Source of the DNA: Toxoplasma gondii ME49
Lineage: Eukaryota > Apicomplexa > Conoidasida > Eucoccidiorida > Sarcocystidae
Length of the DNA: 64,000 nt
Direction of reading: 5' to 3'
Assembly (NCBI RefSeq): GCF_000006565.2
Contig: NC_031473.1
Coordinates: 868,001 to 932,000, forward strand
Below are positions 46,901-59,570 of this stretch, one piece after another; position 1 is the first letter of the stretch; each line of letters begins with the position of its first letter. The notes under the pieces are model-generated. The model did not search any database. It was given only the letters and a program-made list of their open reading frames with translations, and was not told the DNA's origin. The position numbers were made by a program, and so were the translations under genes.

Positions 46901-49517
46901 CGGAATGTTGAATGAAACAAACTCCGTTGTGCGGAAGGTTCGGCAACAGGGATTGGAAGTCACAGTTAGTTCCGGAGGCGATCATGTACGCCGGCTTGCC
47001 TTCCTGAGTGTTCTGTCTCTAGGCTTTTTGCGAGTAGAGAACAGTCAACGCGACTACGTGCAGCCGCAGTGGGTCATGGACAGCATCAACACAGGAATTC
47101 AGTTGCCGATTCACCTCTATGCCCCTGGGAAGACTTTACCTCCTCATCTCTCGCCGTTCGTGGTAAGTGTGGCAGACGACGTGGGCGTCCACATGTTCTT
47201 TTTGTGTGAGGTACTCTTAAGTCGTTCCTTGTGGATACACATTTCACGCAGGCACGACGAACACATTTGGGCGTGGACAAGGAGCCGAACGTGTCATTTG
47301 CATGAACCGGCGATTTAGGCCTTGCCGGCATCTTTCACCGCCTGCGGCATATCAATCATTGGATGTGTTCGGGGATCACGTATGGTTCCTGCAGATGGTT
47401 TTTGAAGACGGTATGAGGCGCGCACTTGGGGGACAGGCACAGTTTTACCTCCTTATTGCTGACCTTGTTCTGTGTGACATGCGAAAAGGGCGCTATCCTG
47501 AAAAACTCTGTCCACCCTCCACTGTTTCGCTGTAGGGAAAAGTGCGCGTTGTAGGCAAGATTGTCCCAGTTACGTTAAAAGTGGAGGCCTTTTGTCTCTC
47601 TGAATTCCGTAGGATGACAGGAAAGAAGGCTACGTGCCGAAACAACGAGACGTCCTCGACCGGCTTGTTGCAGAGCGCAAGGGTGTCGCTGCGGTCGGCC
47701 TTGGATCAGATACAACTCGAGGTCTCGATGGATATGATGGTGAGTACACAGTGTGGAGTATGGGGCGTGAGGCAGGTGAATGGAGGGACAAGATCCAGTT
47801 GCGCCTTGAGTGCCAGCTAGATGACAAGTTTTGGCTACCTATCAGACTGGTTCAGCGGATCAAACATTTGGTCGCGTTGTCGTATCAATGATTTTGCACG
47901 GTGGAACGCAGCGGTGGCAGAGCATCCCAACCTCCAGCCTTACAAAAGGACGATAGATGTGGACTCGGCGCACATAGTGGGACTTCGGTTTCAGTACGCG
48001 GCATACTACTCATGGCTTCTCTTATCTTGTGCTTTGCTTTCAGGCGACGATTCACCAGGAGACGAGGAAGCAGGGGAGAAAGAGCGTGCGTTCCAAATCG
48101 AGGTTGAACGGGAGGCGCAGACCAACTCTGTGGAAGAGGGCCCGGAGGAGGTAGGAAGCTGTCTTGCGATGGATGCAACTGTAACGGGACTTTTCGGCAG
48201 TTCGCAAGAGTGTTGCCGATATGTTTTGAGCGACTAGAACGGGATGGGCTCTGATATACGGGTGGGGATTTGGTGTGATGACCGGATGCTGTGTGTGATT
48301 CTTTTGGTGAGACAGGAGTATTATAGTTTTTGTTCTCATGCTTCGAAGATATCGTGGAACCTTCAAAGCGTAATCGCCATATGCTTGTAGATGCTGTGTC
48401 GGGACCGTAACTTCTTTTCAGTGGGGCATCCGTCAGTCTTTACTTCTTCCTTTAGCTCTGTCCCGAGTCACGTGCATTTCCAGTTTGATGGACTGAAACG
48501 GAATGTTTTCAATGGTGACATGTCCGTGGTGCGACATGTTTTTCCTTGTTGTGGATCAGTCGACGGATGCGAGTTCTTCAACGAAGCGGCCAAGAGATGC
48601 CATCGAAGCCTCGGCGGAGGAGCAGACTTCCACGTCGCGTGCAGTCAACATGACCGGGTAAGATAGTTACGGCTTGAGGCGGGGAAGCGGCTAGGTGTAG
48701 GAGATGGCAGTGCGTTGATGTTTTGTGGGATGGTTACCAAAAACCTGTCAAGTGTATGGCTTTAGATCGGGCGCCTTTTCAACCGAGGTACGGAGCAACA
48801 TCCAAGCTTCGTGCCGATTGAGCCTCGGCCGCGGCATTCTAAAGAAATCGGTGCAGGTGTTTAACCTCTTTTTCATGCTCAAAGGGAGACTGAATTGGTC
48901 CAGACAGGAGAGCATCACTTGAAAAATGCTACAATGTGTTGTCGCTGAACAGGAGAGCGCGCCGTGAGCAAGATGAGCTGGACGCGAGGAAATCACTCCT
49001 CCGGAAGAAACACAAAAGACTCCTCGAGAGAATAGAGGTACGTCAAGCGCATAGGTATTAAACCTCAGTTGAACGATTGCAGGTGCTTACAGCCCGTTAA
49101 ATAGTCGATTCCGAAATCCCTCTGACCTTTTCAAAGAGGAGGTAAAGCTGTGGATGCTGCGTGGATGCTGCGATGAATACTGGGGTAAGGGTAAGAAAAA
49201 ACATTGTTCATAGGTGCAGAATCAGTAACGAGCTGTTGGGTAGAGGCGTTTGGACGTTTCAGTGTGTGCACATGTGGAGTATCGAAGGCAGACCGCTACG
49301 AAATGCGACTGCATGCTAGGGATGGCATACATGCCCGTCCATACCTACATTTCTCCTTCTGGTTACGCGGGAACTGTCAATACTCCATCATGTTGTGGGA
49401 GATTTCCTGTTTGGTTGGATGCAGCACGGGGTGCGACGGAAGCAAGAAGCTACGGCCAAGCTGCAGGCAAAGCGAGATGCAATTGAACGTCGAGAGGAAT
49501 TGTCAGAGGGAGCGTGA
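43950..49517 (+). CDS. PES1: Pescadillo homologue (PES1/NOP7), 60S ribosome biogenesis factor
   Basis: Eleven exons join in consistent phase to 733 residues: 43950-44030, 44288-44624, 44941-45137, 45352-46154, 46614-46747, 47023-47162, 47613-47739, 48044-48150, 48560-48657, 48953-49037, 49425-49517. PES1/NOP7 acts with BOP1 and WDR12 (PeBoW) in the nucleolus in 27S pre-rRNA processing. The N-terminal Pescadillo domain is clear: [70 protein letters not shown] and [21 protein letters not shown] strongly acidic, serine-rich linker covers about residues 325-440. The BRCT domain is in exons 4-6: [42 protein letters not shown], then PPHLSPFV. The basic end [18 protein letters not shown] is typical. 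Exon 10 has tandem AG acceptors differing by one codon. Confidence 0.94.
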
Positions 49518-51742
49518 GTTCCGTTGAGCAGCCTACGTGCGTCATGTGCGGAGCGGCGCCATCAAGAAATCGGACTGTGTATGTCTGGGCTTCGGCATTT
49601 CTATGAGGTACGCGCTTGCGTGCTCAAAAGTGTGCGTTTCTCTTTACGGATGGAGACTAGTGGTTTTACAGGTGCGACGGGTGACTGAACAGTGGGGCGG
49701 TGGTCAGGTACTATGAGACGCTCTAACTCTAACATCAGTTTTAAAATGTATGCGGTGATCGACCACCCTTCATCAAAGACCTTGGCACTCCACTGGATTG
49801 GTTTGGAGAAGTGTCGAGAGCCATGTACAACTTCAAACACTCGTGCCCTGCTTCTAGGTGTTAGTCCGAAGAGGAATGACCGATGCGTGATCCCGTGCGT
49901 AGTCCTGTGGTTTTCCTGCGAGGAGGCAAACTGCGTGGCTAATAGGTGAAAGACAGGAAACACTTCGAATAAAGTTAGAGAGAATTCACCTATCATCTGA
50001 AATGAATGGTTCTGGCAGTGCCTGGGAGTTCTCGTGCTACAAAATCACTTCTACGAGTATCGTCGTGCCGCGTGCGGGCTTCACAAGTTGCCTTCATAAT
50101 ACTTAGAACAAAAAGGCTTTCTTACAGATGAGGTAGACGTACTAAAGTCGTAGCGAGCATGTCGTATACAGGGGAGCGCCGTTAGTGCATGAGCAGAGAA
50201 GCCAGAGAGGCGACGGAGCAACTGCAACGCGTTGCCAGGGCTAAATAGAAGCACGTCAGGTGATTGTTTACCAATTGGATTACCTGCAATTGTATCTCGC
50301 CGCCTTCATTTGTAGCATCTCCAGATAATGCACCTGTCGCCACGATGCAGGCTAGCTATTGTTGTGTCGTATCATTTCCAATATATTTGTTGAGGTGTCT
50401 TCTGGGGTACAGACATGCCTGTTCAGGGCCAATAATAACACCGTCGTTAGAGTAGCCAGTCCGACCCTTATCACTCAGTTTGCCCGCACACTGAAGCCAA
50501 ATCAAGTCACATAAAATACTGGGAATCGTAGTACCAATACTCTGCGTGGGGTGTTGCTCCCTTGGCGTTCCGGCACTGGCTTTTGCATGATGTTGTGCTG
50601 CCTCGAGAGCAAGCACTGCTGGACGCATATTGACCCCTGAGCCCGCAATCACAGGTCCGGGTGGGAAACACTAACACATGTAGAGCTTTTACGCGACACA
50701 GTGGTGTGTTTATGTCACTACTTGTGGATGGCCCTGCTAACAGTGTAACTGATAGTCCATCTTGTCCCTGAGCTCTGTCGAAGAGCGACGAAAGCACCCG
50801 AATAAATGGCAGTTCAAGAGTTGTTGGCGGGGAGGTATCCAGATCATGTCCATTTTTTCTATGCCCTGTCTGGTTCCGGCTGTTCTACCACAGGTACTCA
50901 CGAGGAGAGTAGATTCCGTTTAGGCATGGTGTGGAGCATTGCAGACTACTGTTTGGTTCTGTGAAAATATCATAACCATCATCATTCATATAACTGAGTG
51001 AAGTAACTTCATCTGACACCGGTTCACCTTGTCAACGGGTACCAGTCCCTGGTGTTGTCAGTGGCTCAGTTCTCTGCCAGCAACATCGTAATTTTGAAAC
51101 TGCAAAAATTTTTGAGAAGACAATGCTGTCAAATTGACGATTCTCCTTTGAGAGTTCCGCAAAGAAACGGTAACAGGACGCGGGGTGAAGGCAACACTGC
51201 TTTGCCGAAGTATACGTGCTTTGTGTGCTAAATGGCTGTGCATCCCCAATTAGAACTGTAGGGTGACGTTGAGTTATACTGGCAGACGGGCCAAAAGTAC
51301 GGATCCTTCGAAGCAGTTGGGCTGGGATTTTTGTGGCATCTTCCGTTACATGGTTGGTCTTCTGTCGAATCATCTGGCACTATTCGCATTACACATGCAT
51401 GCAACGTCGTCAGTAGCGAAAGCCTTGCCACCGCCGGCGTGGGGCCCCTGAAACGGGGACAAAACAAGAACGGCTTGCCGGTTTCGCCGGAATCTGGGGT
51501 GGTCCTTCGAGAGTGGACTGGCTCTGAGCGAACCCCGTTTGTAGAAAGGGTATTAACTGTATCACAATACATGGCTGGACGAAAAGTGTGGCGAACATGA
51601 ATTCAGCGGTTGGTGTCCCATAATCTATAACTTTCAGTCAGTTCACAATCAGCACTTTTACAATAATTCTATTATGACGTTAAACTGTTCACTGTTGAGA
51701 AAAACTATGCAACAGCGATGACCGCAATATTCTTCAGATGTA
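49518..51742. other. Spacer downstream of Pescadillo
   Basis: Mostly short frames. A plus-strand segment ending at 51600 (roughly 51380-51600) encodes a polar, protein-like stretch (GLPVSPESGVVLREWTGSE) and could be an exon of the next gene, but I found no phase-compatible junction to it. Confidence 0.35.
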
Positions 51743-54116
51743 ATGATTGTTATGGAGCGTGGATGGACTAAACAGATGCGCTGTATGATGTCTCCGCTGT
51801 CTCTGAAAGCCCCAGCAATTGCGCCACCTTACGAGCTGAAGTACCCTGCTTCTGTCACTTCTTACGAGAATTGCTTGCACCGCTGCCGCAACAGCATCAT
51901 GGCATGTTCACAATGTAGGAAACCACTGGGGGAGAGTTTAACAAATAAACCGGACTCGTCCGGTGGCAATAACGATTCAGAGTTGCGACGGAGAGAGCAT
52001 CTGTTCAAGCACAGACCGTAAGTTTCACAGTCTCTTACCACTTTACAATAAAATGCACGGCATGCTACGAAGTAAAGGGCAGCGAGTGTCTGCCCTGGCA
52101 ATGCAGGCATTCGTTCAAAGGTCACAAAACGCTCACACAACCTGAACATGCTAGCCAATTCAAGTAGAAGGAAAACTCAGGGCCTCGGCTCCCCTTGAGT
52201 CATCATGCATCTCTACTACACAGAACCCCCATACTGCAAAAGAACCAATAAGAACACAAAGTATTTGCGCTTCCCTCTGTCCACACATGTCTGCACACAG
52301 CAGATCTGGACATTGAAGTATTCCTGTCAGTCCCCAGCTGCATCATTTACATCCTGAGGCGCTAGGCATGCGAGTGGTGTTCAGTCAACTTTAAAACCAT
52401 CCTCGCCTTTCGTATGATGACTGCTTTTCTGGCGACGAGATCAGGGAAGGCGTGTCTGTCGCCAAAGTTGCAAAGCTTCAGAGCGAGGTCGAAGCGGCAG
52501 AGGCGATGCTAAGGAATTTAAAGTTCAAAACAGGCTGCCTCAACATACCATCACATATGGAAACTGAAGTTTATTTTGAAAACCCTAAAATGTACGTCTC
52601 ACCCTGGTAACGTGTGTGACTGTACCCATCTGGTACAGTTGCAATGCCGTGACATATTTATGGTAAAATCCCTCCGAAATGGCGGGCCACATTGAAGTAT
52701 TGCGTCGTTTATCAGGCAACCACGATATCAAGAAACGTTACTGCAGAGGCAGAAATTAATGATGCTTTGCTGAGGTGGCTCGTTCGTCCTCTTAGGAGAC
52801 GCTGGTGGCGGATGCGAGTGACAAAGGTTGAGAAGGACAGAGTGCCTGGTCCTCTCGAATACACAAGATGGTGATCCCAACACTGCTTAAACAGAAGGTG
52901 TCGTGTATACGTTTTTACCGACGAATGATTTTGATTTCACCAGGATTGGTACATTGCATGATGGAGGCCGCATGGTTCAAAGAAGCATCTCTGTGAAGGT
53001 GTTCAACTCTGCATCAGGCTCACAAGCTCGTACCCGCAGAGCGGGTCCAGATCAAGTTGCTCGTCAAGAATTAGCGACAAGACGACTCATTCAGCGTACG
53101 AAACCCACGAGATTTCACAATCGACACATCTAAGAGGACACAATCACAAAACTTCTACCTGTTCATCGCCGAACAGCGCTTCTGCAACCTCCTTCCTCAA
53201 TGCGCCGGAGTCTCGAGACGCGCAGGGGCACGTATCCTATTCACACATTGTTGTGAAGCGGAACAAGCAAGCGGATCTTCCTCAAAATAAGGCAGCTGCG
53301 CCGACGGTTATTAACCAACTGACAAAAAGCATGGAGTCACGTCTCTGTGACACACCAATTGCGGAGTCCTCCCTCCGCGAGCAGAAAGACCCACCAGGTG
53401 CCGCATCCTATCCAGCATCGATGGGAGTGCGGTTACCACGTCCAACCCCGCCAGAAACTGCTCATAATGTGACCGCTGTAGAAAGGCGGCTCCTCCGGCT
53501 CTTGCCTGGTTCGGTCCCAGAAACCCGTAGCAGAGAAGTATACACTGTCCCCAGAGAAGTTAGATGGGAGAAAGAAACCAAGTCTGTCCCAGTGGACAGA
53601 CCTCCAGAACGCTCTGGCGTCCGTGAAAAGAGCAGCTCTATAAAGGCGGCAGTCTGTGCGGCAACACAGAGTATTATACCAGCACGTGCACCATCTTACA
53701 GCAGTCCTCCAGACACACTTTTTGGCGCGGATGGAACAATCCGTTTGCAAAAAGTGGGGGGTGCCGCAACAGACGAACTGACGTCACAGGGCAAAAGTTC
53801 GTCTTTAATGTCGGAGCTTCCAGGCCCCAGTGGTCCACGGGATCTCCAGGAGTCAATTGCTAAAACTTCCAAAGAAAAAGTACAGACGCAAAATGGATTG
53901 TTAAGCTTCACCCGAGCAGACAGAGCCACCGGAGATCCGTTAAGAGATGACGCTCCGGTTACCTGTCGGATCACGCTTTCGGGCTTACAAGATCTCAATG
54001 AGATCGACTTGTCCGCAATAGCCCGCGAGTACGCCGCAGCCAGATATTTCCACGAAAGCCACGCTGTAATTAAATTATATGGTGACTTTTGGATCTTGAA
54101 CATTTCTGCTAATTAG
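51743..54116 (+). CDS. Unrecognised 506-residue protein
   Basis: Exons 51743-52017 (donor gtaagt), 52445-52591 (donor gtacgt) and 53018-54116 join in phase 2 each time and give 506 residues. The N-terminal exon has a cysteine cluster (CLHRCRNSIMACSQC) that could bind metal. Exon 2 encodes a short coiled-coil-like helix (VAKLQSEVEAAEAMLRNL). The long last exon is a disordered S/P/T/K/R-rich region ending in an ordered segment with DLNEIDLSAIAREYAAARYF and HAVIKLYGDFWILNIS. I know no family with this arrangement. Start choice: ATG 51743 or 51752 (the latter with G at -3 and +4). Upstream exons are possible. A competing open frame at 52692-52874 cannot be joined in phase. Confidence 0.6.
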
Positions 54117-56165
54117 ATGCTTGAGTTGGAGTCACAGTGTATCTACGAATTCCTCCTCATCCCCAAGGAATTGGCACGTGCGTTTCTTAGCTGCTTCGTA
54201 GGTGTCTTGTATGACTCTTTCACGGCAGCAACAAACAAGCATACACTGGTGGGGATTCCCTGAACATGGCATCGGGTTCTAGTCCACGGGTACTACTTAC
54301 AAGCTGTAGCGCCTCCACGGGTCATTGTCAGCTTCCTGATTCCCAGCGTCATAAGTAGCAGAATTCCTGCTAGCAAGGGTGTTCTGTCTTCAGGGCGAGC
54401 CAAAAGAATCGGCGCCGAGGTCAGACACAGAGGTACGTCAAGTCGTCTGTGGTTGTCTCCCGTAGACTAATGAGACAAAGAGATGAACTCACCGTGTAAT
54501 AAACGGTTGTCCAAAGCAGCAACCTGAGTCTAGTACAGAACAGACTCCGAGACCAGCAGACACGCCGCGATTGTTTTGATGACAGTCATGAAGCATTATA
54601 AACCGAAGCACACATGCACACACATTCTGTGATGTTTCATCATGATGAGCAGCGCCGCCACCAGAGGAACTGGAGACAATTACAAAGACGTCACCGTAAT
54701 AGAACGCCTCCCTTGTACAACCTTGACGGATGAGTGGTATTGAAACGTATTCACAATGTCAATGCTATAAAAATGCATATATTCATAGCATTTCGGAGAA
54801 AACAATAGCTATTATGTCGCTTATTTCCTTGCAATTCACCCTCTCGCTTTTCTGCAAGCTTGCTTGTACGTTCGGATAAAATCGCCCGACAGAGCAGGTC
54901 CCGTACCACTCCGGCCCAAAGAGACGAGTTTCCGCGTCCGTTGAGATCAATATAACCTAATGCTTCTTCACTCCCAGTGGTGCTGCCTGTTTTTTCTTTA
55001 AAAAACGATGGGAGCCCATCATATTGTGCTGGTACAACGTGACCGTCAAATATCAGCAGCCGTAAGCGGCGTTAACACACGACGCTCTGCCAAGCATTTT
55101 CAACCAGTTTTACAGCTTTAAGACTCGTCACGCCAAGAGAGTACACAATCTTGCCAATTCCATGCTCTAAACGATGCACCGGTCGTCTGGCTGTTCCCGA
55201 CTTGAAGCTGCGGAACAGCTCCGCTAACTAGAGTGTTTGGCGCGCTACGACAACCACTCTCCCTTCAACACTTGTGACCATCTGCCGCTCGTACTAATGG
55301 GACTCTGTGTAACGCGGTTCGTTAGCGCAGAAGATAAGTGTGTTTGCCTCCAGGAAAGGCTGAAGAACCTTCTGAATTGCCCACCAGATGTAAACTACTG
55401 ATAACCAGCTCGAGTGTACGATACCCCCAAACAGAACAGGATGCCTTGAACCTCTAGAAGCAACATCCCTTCTTTCTCTCTGTTGAGGGGACACTGTGCA
55501 AGAAGCGACCACCAGATACTCATGTGGTTCCTTTGTGTTGTTTGGTGTGGAAGAAAATCTCCGTCTTGCCCCACGTACGCACTGTTGCCTCTCTCGTCTT
55601 GCTATTACCACCTGGGACTTCATCAAGATGAAGTCCTCGACATCCCACTATGCGACGCCTCTACGGGCTGCCATTGGCAGGGCTGAGGCCAGGAGACTTA
55701 ATGACGAAGAAGTGATACTGCCAGTACATACATTGTTATTCAAAAGTATTGCAGCTGCTGCAGGTACTCGTTGCTCGAAGAAGAGCCATTTAATGCATGG
55801 AGATACAGAAACATCTTTTCGATTCCCAGAAGAAATGTGCACCCCCCCACAACCCCGCATTCGCCACGTGAACATAAGCATGTTGCACAAGTTCACGCAG
55901 AAATCTGAGTGAATGACAAGCACTGAAGCAGGCAAAGGGGAATGCAAGCTTGGCATAAACTTTTCATGCATGTACGTGCAAGGAAGTGATTGCACAGATT
56001 TGCATATACATCCACGTACAGTCCATTACGCAAACATCGCCAAATCCCCTTCAGGATGGTAAAGGGAAACGAATTGAAAACAATCTGCATTCCAATTGCT
56101 TTCCCGGAGTCCCATAACTCGGGATTTGGTGCACAGCAGGGTTGTCCATCGATCAAAAAACGAAG
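54117..56165. other. Spacer between convergent genes
   Basis: 3' flanks of the 506-residue gene (plus) and the chorein-like gene (minus). A plus frame at 55496-55912 contains a protein-like stretch followed by a possible donor, and minus frames overlap it. None can be supported. If the minus-strand gene is longer than I model, its later exons would be here. Confidence 0.35.
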
Positions 56166-59100
56166 TTAGCGAGGCGTGCACGAAACGAAACTGACGTGCT
56201 GTGTTTTAGTACTGCTTGGTGACGGCGCCGTGATGACCTGTGGCCGTCGCTGCAGAGCGAAGCAACCACGCTGTTCTACCGGTGGAAGCAAGTATGCCTG
56301 GTGCACTGGCGTGTCCTGCGAAGGTTTCGGCTGCGGAAAACATTCACACCCGGAGACGCTAAGAAGCCTCATAGCTCTGATGCCTGCCACTGATCTAGTG
56401 GGACGCGAGCGTCATCTACGCCGGATCGGCCCAGAGGCATCAGAAGCTAAACAAAAGACACTGTGTCGGTGTGGCATCGTCCACAGGAATGACAGCGCCC
56501 ATCACAAAATACAGTTCAAAACTTTCACATTCGACTCTTAAGAACTCTAGAGAGAAATTCTAGACTCAATGCACGCAGTTTGAGCCCACTTTTTCCCTTC
56601 CCCGCAGTTGCTCGTGTCTGGGCACCCGGGATGCGCACGACATACAACATACCAAAGACCTCACTGTGAGGCCAACAGTTTCGGTCAAGCTAAATTAGAT
56701 TTAGATCACAGGAAACAAAGTACTGTCGTGTGATTACATAGAGACATTCAGGAATAAACGCCGCTTCGCTCCAAATAAAAAACCCTATCAGATTCGAATA
56801 TGCCTTCTCCGGACACTTTCTCGTAAACTTACGCAGCACTGGTAAGACGATACTGGAACTTCACTGAAGTTCTCGTGGGCCGGCGTTGTTATCTTGGCAA
56901 GGGTGTCTGAACATCCTTCGATGAAACCGTAAACATTCTCGCACAGCGGTGGTAGAGCCGGTGCTTCAAACGAGGGCACCTGCAGGTCGCACCTGGGAAG
57001 AGTCGGTGAAGCGACCGGGAGCCGCGGCGACGGAGTGGGTGCCGGTACAGCAACAAGCTGGGCTACCGACGCCTTGGGCATGACGTAGCGAGCCCTCCGA
57101 ACGACAGGAGGTGGCCGAGGCACTCTATGAGGTGGCAGTCTCTGAAGCAACGGTTGACACCAGAAGCACGATGTAATGCAAACTTGCAGCTGCAGACTCT
57201 GCTTTGTGAGACAAACGGTGCTTTTCCCGCCTGTTTGCATGGATAATGTCATTTAGTAAAATCTCACGTCCATCGGTTTCACTCGCTATAGGCATTGCGG
57301 TGTTTTTGTCAGTCTCTGGATGCGGGGCAACACCGAAACTGTTCACGGATAGTCATTCATTCGGCAGAAAAGCGGGCGCGTCCCCTTTTTCCCGCACGGG
57401 CAAGGCATCTGTTCTTCGAGAGTCACCAAAAAACAGAGGACATCGACCTGTACGAGAGGATATTCCAGAACAACCCATCAGCGAACTGATATTCAGTTCA
57501 TTCCACGAAACTGGGACTCACCCTGGAGAAGGTGTCGTGGACCTCTGGCTGCTGGGGACTGAAAGCGCACTGCGGATATATAGGAGGTGGACAAGGGATA
57601 CCGTACGGCGTGGCACTCGGGACCAGTCCAACCATCTGAACTTCATCCACGTCCTCCTGCAGCTCGCCAAGGGTTTCGCAGATTTTTTTGATTGCAGTAC
57701 CGGTGAAGTTCGGTCTCATCCGAATGTCTAATCCGTCAACTTGCATCTGATGAACAGGAGCGAGAGTGGTATCTCGTCACAAGATGTTGCGACGGTGTAA
57801 GTTTTGGCATACTTCTCGCTGTGAGGATGATTTTAGTAAAGAATGCTGAAATGCTGTTCAATGTTAGGATACACGCGAAAGTTATCTTCCAGTCGAGAAA
57901 AGATGAGTTTAGAAACGGCAGAGACGGCTCAGCGAGCTCCCCCATGTCCAGTCTATCAGAGAGAGATTCAGCTGAAGATAGTCATCTGGTCCAGTAGGCT
58001 CACTGTTACAATCCCAGGAAGGGCTGTATATACCAGCCGAAGTTTCCCGATACGCCCGTAGTCGAGCCGCGCGTCCACACCGTTGTTCTGCCGATCACGG
58101 AAAAAAGACACGGCACACATTCATCCGCACGCGTTAAACATCTGACAACTGTTTTTATGCCATCTTGCATATGTAACGGCGACACAGACGACACCAGTTT
58201 ACGGAGCGGTAAAGACCCGCTTGGAATGGTGAGGTCGAGATGCTCAAGCAGTCCTCGAGGCTAACTGGAAGAACCACAAAGGAGTTTGCATAATGGGGCC
58301 TTCGATTGAAACAATTTCCCTGTAACTACGCGTGGGCAAAAGTCTCCTTATCGCGCGTCGCTGAAAATGCATTCGACTCAACAGAAGTCAAACCAACCCC
58401 ACCTGGAGCACATGGTTGACGATGTCGGTTCGCAGCGTGAGGTTGTTGATCTCCACACCCTCATTGAAACCCAGAGTGAGAGTCTTCTCGTTGACACCTG
58501 CAAAATATATGTCCTCAGAGCCGTAGGAACGAGCAAGTGTCAGTCATATTTCTCTTCGGGCACAGCTCATGCCAAAAGCTTGACGTCGTTCCATATGAAA
58601 GCTTTCTTTCTGAGAGTGCTGATCCTGGGGCGTGAATGCAACGGATGTGGGCACGGATGTACAAGTAGTTTTATGATACATGGATCGAAGCCCTATCACA
58701 TATATTCGCCGTGTTTACGGTGACGAACACGGCATGAAACCAGCGGTGTCAGGAGCCTCAGACGCACATGTGCAAGGCCACCGAAGATCTTGCCCAGGGG
58801 CGCCAGCAGCGAACGGTGCAACGTCTCAAATATTCATAATCAAAGATAAATCACTGCGACGCGTTCGCCCTTATTTTCATGGTCCCTGAGCCAATCATCC
58901 CTGGACCGCTTCCTTGTAATCACGCGTGAATAGTGCCGCATATTCGTTACCACATCATACTCAGTACGGCAAGAATAAGAGAAAACAGAAATAGTACTTT
59001 TTGCACCAGGCTGTACAGCACCGCAGATGATTTGCTCTCCGTGTCGACTTGGGCAATGCGCCACAACCTCGCCCTGAAGTCTGTGTTGGGTGCTAAGTCT

Positions 59101-59570
59101 CGATGGTACCTCACTGGCCTCGCTGTTCGTCATTCCCTCCCCCCACCTCCGCACAAGGCGCCAAAACATACCAGTATCCTAGCCCATCACCGGCTGTTCT
59201 TATACTTCTGAGTCAGCGTTGTCAGGGATTTTTCCGTCGAGACAATTTTGCGCCACAGCGGGCTTAACGACTAGTGAAGAGTCACCGCGCAGTGTGGTTG
59301 TCGTGAGGGAACCGTTGCAGCACGACGGATGACGCAACTCTACAGGATGTTTCAACCTTCACAACCAGTTGATTAACTTATTTTCATGATTTTAAGTACG
59401 AGCAAACTACACCGTACACAGCGCTTCGTAGACATCGAGTCTTGTCTAGCCAATATGTGGCGATTGATGTCACCGCCAGCCGCTAGCCCCCATTTACAGA
59501 GAAAGTGAGGTGACGCACCTTCCACATACTGAGAAAGGGTCTTCTGGAGGAATTCTTTGATGTAGTCCAT
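56166..59570 (-). CDS. Short chorein_N (VPS13-like) domain protein
   Basis: Six minus-strand exons join in phase: 59570-59519, 58497-58403, 58087-58010, 57746-57522, 57141-56833 and 56330-56166, giving 307 residues. The first five introns all fit; the last exon is less certain. Residues 1-100 read as a chorein N-terminal domain: MDYIKEFLQKTLSQYVEG (as in the LLxxxLGxYVE start of VPS13/ATG2), TLGFNEGVEINNLTLRTDIV (the W/F-x-G-x-VxLxNLxL hairpin), DYGRIGKLRLVYTALPGI, then MQVDGLDIRMRPN. These are the first strands of the hydrophobic groove that bridge-like lipid transfer proteins use at membrane contacts. The remainder is proline-rich, with no repeats of the groove. VPS13 and ATG2 are thousands of residues long, so this is either a miniature member or the 5' part of a longer gene. 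Confidence 0.7.

Noticed and set aside
52692..52874. 60-codon plus frame containing a WW-rich basic stretch
   Set aside because: Cannot be joined in phase with the neighbouring exons, which splice cleanly across it. Likely intronic.
52903..53133. 76-codon plus frame overlapping the start of the last exon of the 506-residue gene
   Set aside because: A first reading used acceptor 52943 and this frame, but then a 50-base intron would be required. Acceptor 53017 in the other frame gives one continuous phase-correct exon to 54116.
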